Source: Oscillospiraceae bacterium (GTDB lineage: Bacteria; Bacillota; Clostridia; Oscillospirales; UBA644). Taken from it: a stretch of DNA of 9,676 bases. Shown piece after piece: positions 6,113 to 9,676 of this stretch. Below the pieces are notes generated by a model, which did no database searches, was not told the DNA's origin, and saw only the letters and a program-made list of their open reading frames with translations. The stretch's first letter is position 1. Each line of letters begins with the position of its first letter. Made by a program: the position numbers and the translations under genes. The stretch covers positions 1 to 9,676 of the forward strand of contig SVMP01000078.1 of NCBI GenBank assembly GCA_015067385.1. Reading direction: 5' to 3'.

Positions 6113-6152
6113 AAAAGAGTGTTTGTCGAAAGACAGACACTCTTTTGTTTTA
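6113..6152 (+). terminator. Intrinsic terminator of tRNA-His
   Basis: A 15-bp stem (6113-6127 with 6132-6146, one G-U pair) closes a GAAA loop and runs into TTTTGTTTTATT. It starts two bases after the encoded CCA, so it ends the tRNA transcript directly. Confidence 0.92.
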
Positions 6153-6227
6153 TTCAGCAGATTGCCATACGAAAGTATTATATTATAATATTTTAATACC
6201 AATATATACGCAATTTCCATGTTTGAG

Positions 6228-6236
6228 TGATATAAT
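6228..6236 (+). promoter_or_regulatory. Extended -10 promoter of the UroD-like gene
   Basis: TGATATAAT is a perfect extended -10 element (TGnTATAAT). The region 17 bases upstream (ACGCAA) is a poor -35, which extended -10 promoters tolerate. The start near 6243 leaves a leader of about 33 bases. An AT-rich stretch with a 12-bp palindrome (6180-6191) lies 40-50 bases upstream and could act as an UP element or operator. Confidence 0.65.
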
Positions 6237-6275
6237 ATTTATATAAAAACAAAAAATTATAAAAGGAGAAATATC

Positions 6276-7238
6276 ATGTCTCTTATTCAAGCTATAAAAA
6301 TGCAGAGTCCGGAAACAATTCCCGTAGCAGTCGGAATGCTTCCTGCTATGTGGCTCAAATACGGAGCAGAACTTCAGCGTATCGTTGATGAGTATCCGCA
6401 GTTTTTCAACGGAAGAAAAGTTGACTACGAACACCCCGAAAACATTGTCGGCGGAACATACCGTGCAGGCGAACACGTTGACGAATGGGGTTGCGTATGG
6501 AGTAATATCGATCACGGTATGGAAGCGTATGTTACCGGTCATCCCATAAAATCCGAAGAAGACGTTTTCGCACTCAAGATCCCCGAAAACAGAGATGGCA
6601 GACTCCCCCACGGTTTCATGTATCTCCGTCTTCTCGACCTTTGCGGTTTTGAACTCGCAATGGAAATGTTTGCAGAAGAAGATGAAGCTATCGACACCCT
6701 CATTTCGAAGGTTCTTGAGTATAACTGCTATCAGATAGAAGCAATAATGCCCAAAATCGGAGAACTTGTTTACTTCGGTGACGACCTTGGTATGCAGACA
6801 GGTCTTGCAATCGGTGCGGAACGCTGGAGAAAATACCTCAAACCCTGCTACAAGAAAATGTACGGCATGATAAAAGAAAAGAAACCCGATACACTTATCT
6901 ATATGCATACAGACGGCTGTATCCATGAAATCATGCCCGACATTATAGAATGCGGTGCAGACATAATCAATCCCCAGTTCAGAGCAAACGGACTTGACAA
7001 TCTCGTAAGAGTTTGCAGAAAAGAACAGATCATCCCCATAAACCTCGACCTCGACCGTCAGCTTTTCCCCTTTGCTACTCGTTCAGAACTTTTCGACCAT
7101 GTAGGCGAAGCTGTTGAATCCCTTTATCTTAAAGAAGGCGGCCTTGGCCTCAACATCGAACTCAACTACGAAGTTCCCCTCGATAACGTCGTTGCAATTC
7201 TCGATGCTGCTGAAAAATACAGACATTATAAAGGTTAA
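6276..7238 (+). CDS. Uroporphyrinogen decarboxylase-superfamily protein, not HemE
   Basis: The 320-residue protein has the text of the UroD-like family (COG0407 type): DEWGCVW (69-75), GHPIKSEEDV (88-97), YFGDDLGMQTG (166-176), a HTDGCI block (211-216), ADIINP (228-233) and GGLGLNIE near the end. It lacks the HemE N-terminal signature with its catalytic arginines (normally near FMRQAGRY), so heme synthesis is unlikely. In the corrinoid methyltransferases of this superfamily zinc is held by HxC and a later Cys; here position +2 after H211 is Asp and a Cys stands at +4 (C215), with C226 and C247 further on. Whether these bind metal is open. Known relatives act in methyl transfer or O-demethylation, but no corrinoid protein gene is adjacent. 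ATG 6276 is preceded by AAGGAG seven bases upstream. Its codon use is rich in CTC/ATC/GAC, suggesting good expression. It stands alone between an extended -10 promoter and a strong terminator. Confidence 0.83.
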   Translation: MSLIQAIKMQSPETIPVAVGMLPAMWLKYGAELQRIVDEYPQFFNGRKVDYEHPENIVGGTYRAGEHVDEWGCVWSNIDHGMEAYVTGHPIKSEEDVFALKIPENRDGRLPHGFMYLRLLDLCGFELAMEMFAEEDEAIDTLISKVLEYNCYQIEAIMPKIGELVYFGDDLGMQTGLAIGAERWRKYLKPCYKKMYGMIKEKKPDTLIYMHTDGCIHEIMPDIIECGADIINPQFRANGLDNLVRVCRKEQIIPINLDLDRQLFPFATRSELFDHVGEAVESLYLKEGGLGLNIELNYEVPLDNVVAILDAAEKYRHYKG

Positions 7239-7260
7239 GATACCTTAATACAAATAGTAA

Positions 7261-7295
7261 ATCCCCATTTTCATTATGAAAATGGGGATATTTTT
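7261..7295 (+). terminator. Intrinsic terminator between convergent genes
   Basis: ATCCCCATTTTCA (7261-7273) pairs perfectly with 7277-7289 around a three-base loop and is followed by A and five T. It ends the UroD-like gene at 7238. In the minus direction the stem is followed by TTTACTATTTG, so it may also end the regulator gene that stops at 7305, making it bidirectional. Confidence 0.9.
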
Positions 7296-7304
7296 ATACT
7301 AAAA

Positions 7305-8453
7305 TCAATCTTTAATTTCGTTTTCTATCCTCTTGATAAGACTGTCGAATCTCGGATCACCGTTCAACGTCTTATAAAAAATGTCGTTTTCATCTAAAAG
7401 TGTGATATTTAATAATTCCGGGAGCATTTTTACTGCATGAACATCAGTCGTAAGATCTTTTAGTGAGTCCGTAAAAGTTGAAGTATACCGATATTCTCCG
7501 TCTTTGCGAAGTTTATCGAGATAAATATCAAACTGTTTAGCATGTTCAGCTGCTTTTTCGAGGGAGCAAAGAGCTTCATCGATACGGTTTTGCTGCATCA
7601 AAACCATTGCATAATTAACATATAAACTTTCAAATGATGAATTGTAAAATCCGTAGTTGCCGTCATCAAAAACAAAATAATAAAGATCAATAAGTTTTTC
7701 TAACGCTTTTGCTACTAACACCGAATCTTTCGTTTGATAAGATAAAAGACCGCGAACATCGGCGAGACCGCGAATCAATAATGATTGACCGTAAACTCTT
7801 GCTTCATCATCTACACCGCCAAATGCAGCATATAAATTACGAGCTTTGCAATTTGGACAATATTCAGCAAGCTGATATATTCTTTCCTTCTCGCCTAAAT
7901 CTCCATATAAATGAATCAATATTTCCCGACACTCATTACGGATCTTATCGTCAACAGATGTGGCAAGAAGCTCCTCCATGATTTTTGCAGGCTCTTCCCA
8001 GCCTTCGTGAGCTCTGTATTTATCAAAATCATGAATCCATTTACCGTCGACAAAAGAATAACGATCAAAATCGTCCGCACACCACTTATACCACAGCGCC
8101 GTAGCAAGACGAACAAGCAGTTTTTCGTCAGCAGGATATTCTGCAAGCGCTTGACGCATGATGTTGACACGGTCATCCACAGGAGCCCAGTTTCTGTACA
8201 TATCGTCATATTTATCACAGTATTCCTGAATTTTTCTTTCCTTTTCAGCTTTGTCATGCCCGAAAAGTTCGTCGATCGTGACGTTAAAAAAATTTGCGAT
8301 CGGGGCAATATACTCGATATCGGGATATCCTGTTTCATTCTCCCATTTGGAGATCGCCTGGCTTGTCACGCCGAGTGCCTCCGCAAGCCTATCTTGAGTT
8401 ACCTCATCACGCTTACGCAATGCTTTAATACGTTTTCCTATTTTGACGTTCAT
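7305..8453 (-). CDS. XRE-family transcriptional regulator with TPR-like C-terminal domain
   Basis: From ATG 8453 the product is 382 residues. Residues 3-62 form an XRE/Cro-type DNA-binding domain; the helix-turn-helix is at about 21-42 (DRLAEALGVTSQAISKWENE), with the typical PDIEYIAPIANFFNVTIDELFG end. After a charged linker (65-90), the rest is alpha-helical. Helix pairs at about 96-122 and 157-190 and a clear tetratricopeptide-like unit at 278-308 (YAMVLMQQNRIDEALCSLEKA) suggest a TPR scaffold. A CPNC pair (C199, C202) is noticeable but alone is not a proven zinc site. XRE plus TPR is the plan of peptide- or protein-sensing regulators (RRNPP group), but many clostridial XRE proteins of this kind are uncharacterised, and I find no signal peptide gene nearby. 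Start choice: GAGG lies eight bases upstream of ATG 8453; GTG at 8462 overlaps that site. The gene has its own strong promoter and a palindrome at its start site, consistent with autoregulation. Confidence 0.85.
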   Translation of the reverse strand: MNVKIGKRIKALRKRDEVTQDRLAEALGVTSQAISKWENETGYPDIEYIAPIANFFNVTIDELFGHDKAEKERKIQEYCDKYDDMYRNWAPVDDRVNIMRQALAEYPADEKLLVRLATALWYKWCADDFDRYSFVDGKWIHDFDKYRAHEGWEEPAKIMEELLATSVDDKIRNECREILIHLYGDLGEKERIYQLAEYCPNCKARNLYAAFGGVDDEARVYGQSLLIRGLADVRGLLSYQTKDSVLVAKALEKLIDLYYFVFDDGNYGFYNSSFESLYVNYAMVLMQQNRIDEALCSLEKAAEHAKQFDIYLDKLRKDGEYRYTSTFTDSLKDLTTDVHAVKMLPELLNITLLDENDIFYKTLNGDPRFDSLIKRIENEIKD

Positions 8454-8478
8454 TATAGACACCTCACATTAATTACTT

Positions 8479-8486
8479 CACCGGTG
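8479..8486. promoter_or_regulatory. Palindrome CACCGGTG at the start site of the regulator gene
   Basis: A perfect 8-bp GC-rich palindrome lies in an AT-rich interval, 8 to 15 bases downstream of the -10 box, exactly where a repressor would block initial transcription. XRE regulators usually bind short palindromes and often control themselves, so this is a candidate autoregulatory operator. No second copy was seen in this window. Confidence 0.4.
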
Positions 8487-8493
8487 TGACTAT

Positions 8494-8522
8494 ATTATAG
8501 CATACATAAGAAACAATATCAA
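8494..8522 (-). promoter_or_regulatory. Sigma-A promoter of the XRE-TPR regulator gene
   Basis: On the minus strand TTGATA (8517-8522), 17 bases, TATAAT (8494-8499), with TG one base before the -10 (extended -10). The start should be near 8487, a leader of about 34 bases before ATG 8453. Confidence 0.85.
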
Positions 8523-8583
8523 TTACCAATCAGTTGTTGTGATATCATCGGCTCGTTGAGTTTAACTTTGATATGTGCTTTAA

Positions 8584-8619
8584 AGCAAAAAGCTCCGCAT
8601 ACTTTCGCATACAGAGCTT
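8584..8619 (-). terminator. Intrinsic terminator of the cysteine-rich XRE regulator gene
   Basis: On the minus strand a 13-bp stem (8607-8619 with 8590-8602, three G-U pairs) closes a GAAA loop and continues into TTTTT. It lies 18 bases after the stop codon at 8638. The plus strand lacks a T-run after the stem, so it acts only in the minus direction. It separates the two regulator genes into different transcription units. Confidence 0.88.
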
Positions 8620-8637
8620 CAAAGATCCTTGGATTGT

Positions 8638-9660
8638 TTAAACATCAGCTATGAAATGTTCAATCCTTTTATCTGTTCGACGATAGATATACTCATCATC
8701 GCCGCAACCTTGCAGTACGATCTCGTCATCATTATACCGTTTAACGCACCACATGAGGCCTTTATCGGTTTCAAGACACTTTCCCAACTCGCATTGTTCG
8801 GTCGGTATCTTTATTTCTTTTGATTCAAACGAAAAATCACAGTAAAAGCCGCAAAAATTATCGGTGTTATCTTTATAATTGCGAATTCTGAAAAACTGTC
8901 CTCCGCTAAACAGACCAAGATCAAAAACAGTATTATAAGATGCACCGCAATAAATATCAACATCTTTTGGTTTAATAAAAAATACATATTCTGTTTTACC
9001 TGTACATAGATAAAAGTTTAACAGATCAGCGTTAGCCTGATAATTGTCCGACATTCGCCACGATGTCAGACACTTTGGTATGCCTGCCTCCTTAACTGTC
9101 GGCAAAGATGTTCCACTATGATCAATAATAAACGATTCTGATTTTCTCATTGAATTTTTAACATTCGGATCATATGCACCGCCAAGTCGAGGCGCCAATC
9201 TCTCGCTGTTTGAAATTGCCGTGTGCGGATCGCTGTTCTCAAGGAAGTAAGCATACTCAATTTTCTCATCAAGCTGATCTCTTTCGCAGATCGCAACAAG
9301 ACGTTTCTTGTTTTCATAGCCTTGATAAAGCTTTGCACCTAAGATATTTTTATCGGAAGAGCAATAAAACATAAGTGCAAACTTTTCGGTTTCGACAATT
9401 TCACAGTTAGCTGAACGATAAACTCCGCATGTAAAATAATTAATATCGGCATCAAACGTACTTATTCCGTCTTTCAAAATAGAATCGGTTGTTACGGAGA
9501 AAATTTTGCTGATAAGAACGATCTTTGAAATTTCCGGATAAGTTTGGTCAAGTTCCCAACGCGAAACGCTCTGACGAGTGGTGCCAAGCTTCTCCGCGAA
9601 TTCTTCCTGCGAAAGACTGTGTTCAATTCTGATCTGCTGAATTCTTTGACCAAGTGTCAT
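8638..9660 (-). CDS. XRE-family regulator with an unrecognised cysteine-rich C-terminal domain
   Basis: From ATG 9660 the product is 340 residues. Residues 1-62 are an XRE/Cro DNA-binding domain with the helix-turn-helix at about 17-38 (EEFAEKLGTTRQSVSRWEL) and the usual TYPEISKIVLISKIFSVTTDSIL end. The remaining 280 residues match no domain I know. They look like a beta-rich fold with many aromatic residues and 13 cysteines spread over the domain (for example FTCGVY, FYCSS, AICER, IYCGA, NFCGFYCDF, QGCGDDEY). There is no membrane helix or signal peptide, so it should be cytoplasmic. Possible roles for the tail are ligand binding or redox or metal sensing; the cysteines do not form an obvious CxxC cluster. 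Start choice: GAGGTG (9667-9672) lies six bases before ATG 9660, and the in-frame GTG at 9669 overlaps it. The promoter is beyond the window edge. A strong terminator follows the gene. Confidence 0.8.
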   Translation of the reverse strand: MTLGQRIQQIRIEHSLSQEEFAEKLGTTRQSVSRWELDQTYPEISKIVLISKIFSVTTDSILKDGISTFDADINYFTCGVYRSANCEIVETEKFALMFYCSSDKNILGAKLYQGYENKKRLVAICERDQLDEKIEYAYFLENSDPHTAISNSERLAPRLGGAYDPNVKNSMRKSESFIIDHSGTSLPTVKEAGIPKCLTSWRMSDNYQANADLLNFYLCTGKTEYVFFIKPKDVDIYCGASYNTVFDLGLFSGGQFFRIRNYKDNTDNFCGFYCDFSFESKEIKIPTEQCELGKCLETDKGLMWCVKRYNDDEIVLQGCGDDEYIYRRTDKRIEHFIADV

Positions 9661-9676
9661 AATAATCACCTCAATC

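Noticed and set aside
5933..6220. Open frames on both strands across the tRNA-His gene
   Set aside because: They cover the tRNA, its promoter and its terminator; the cloverleaf is unambiguous.
6183..6926. A 247-codon open frame on the minus strand opposite the UroD-like gene
   Set aside because: It lies wholly antisense to a well-supported gene with family motifs, lacks a ribosome site and has a composition typical of a reverse-frame shadow.
7911..8489. A 192-codon plus-strand open frame opposite the XRE-TPR gene
   Set aside because: Antisense to the helix-turn-helix gene and its promoter; no ribosome site or recognisable motif.
8602..8612. Direct repeat of GCATAC near 8597-8612
   Set aside because: It is explained by the imperfect stem and GAAA loop of the terminator hairpin.
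1..9676. CRISPR array, insertion sequence, prophage, T-box or known riboswitch
   Set aside because: No spaced direct repeats, transposase or integrase text, T-box signature or recognised aptamer was found in any intergenic interval.

Overview
The window reads as a chromosomal segment of a low-GC, spore-forming, anaerobic Firmicute of the class Clostridia. The grounds are a SpoIIP-type sporulation autolysin, an NrdG-like radical-SAM activase, strong AGGAGG-type ribosome binding sites, near-consensus TTGACA/TATAAT promoters and T-rich hairpin terminators. Genus and species cannot be read from it; an uncultured gut-type clostridium would fit the mix of orphan solute-binding protein, sugar isomerase and UroD-like protein, but that is inference. 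I see no phage, transposon, CRISPR array, IS element or integration scar. No gene-free stretch exceeds 300 bases.

Layout. Left block (1-3788, all minus strand): a PAP2-type membrane phosphatase is followed after 29 bases by an orphan ABC-type solute-binding lipoprotein, and this pair ends at a strong terminator. Next comes spoIIP with its own sigma-E-like promoter candidate. Then comes an NrdG-like radical SAM activase, cut by the window edge, with a perfect consensus sigma-A promoter whose -10 box lies inside a perfect 12-bp inverted repeat. Middle block (3789-5851): a plus-strand five-helix membrane protein of unknown function converges on a minus-strand pair made of a sugar phosphate isomerase/epimerase-like TIM barrel and a small single-helix membrane protein. 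Right block: a solitary tRNA-His(GTG) with its own promoter and terminator, then a plus-strand UroD-superfamily protein that is not a normal HemE. The last two genes are minus-strand XRE-type regulators with large, different C-terminal domains, one TPR-like and one unrecognised and cysteine-rich.

How the genes work together. Most are single-gene or two-gene transcription units with separate promoters and terminators, so this is a patchwork of small units and not one pathway. Plausible functional pairs are PAP2 phosphatase plus solute-binding lipoprotein (envelope) and isomerase plus small membrane protein. The UroD-like gene stands alone. The two regulators are separate units; a palindrome at the start site of one suggests self-control.

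I did not find a clear new defence or mobile system. The most interesting leads are the palindrome-embedded promoter of the nrdG-like gene, the cysteine-rich sensor-like domain of the last regulator, the XRE-TPR regulator with its palindrome, the UroD paralogue with an altered HxxxC motif, and the orphan membrane protein with an unusual leader.
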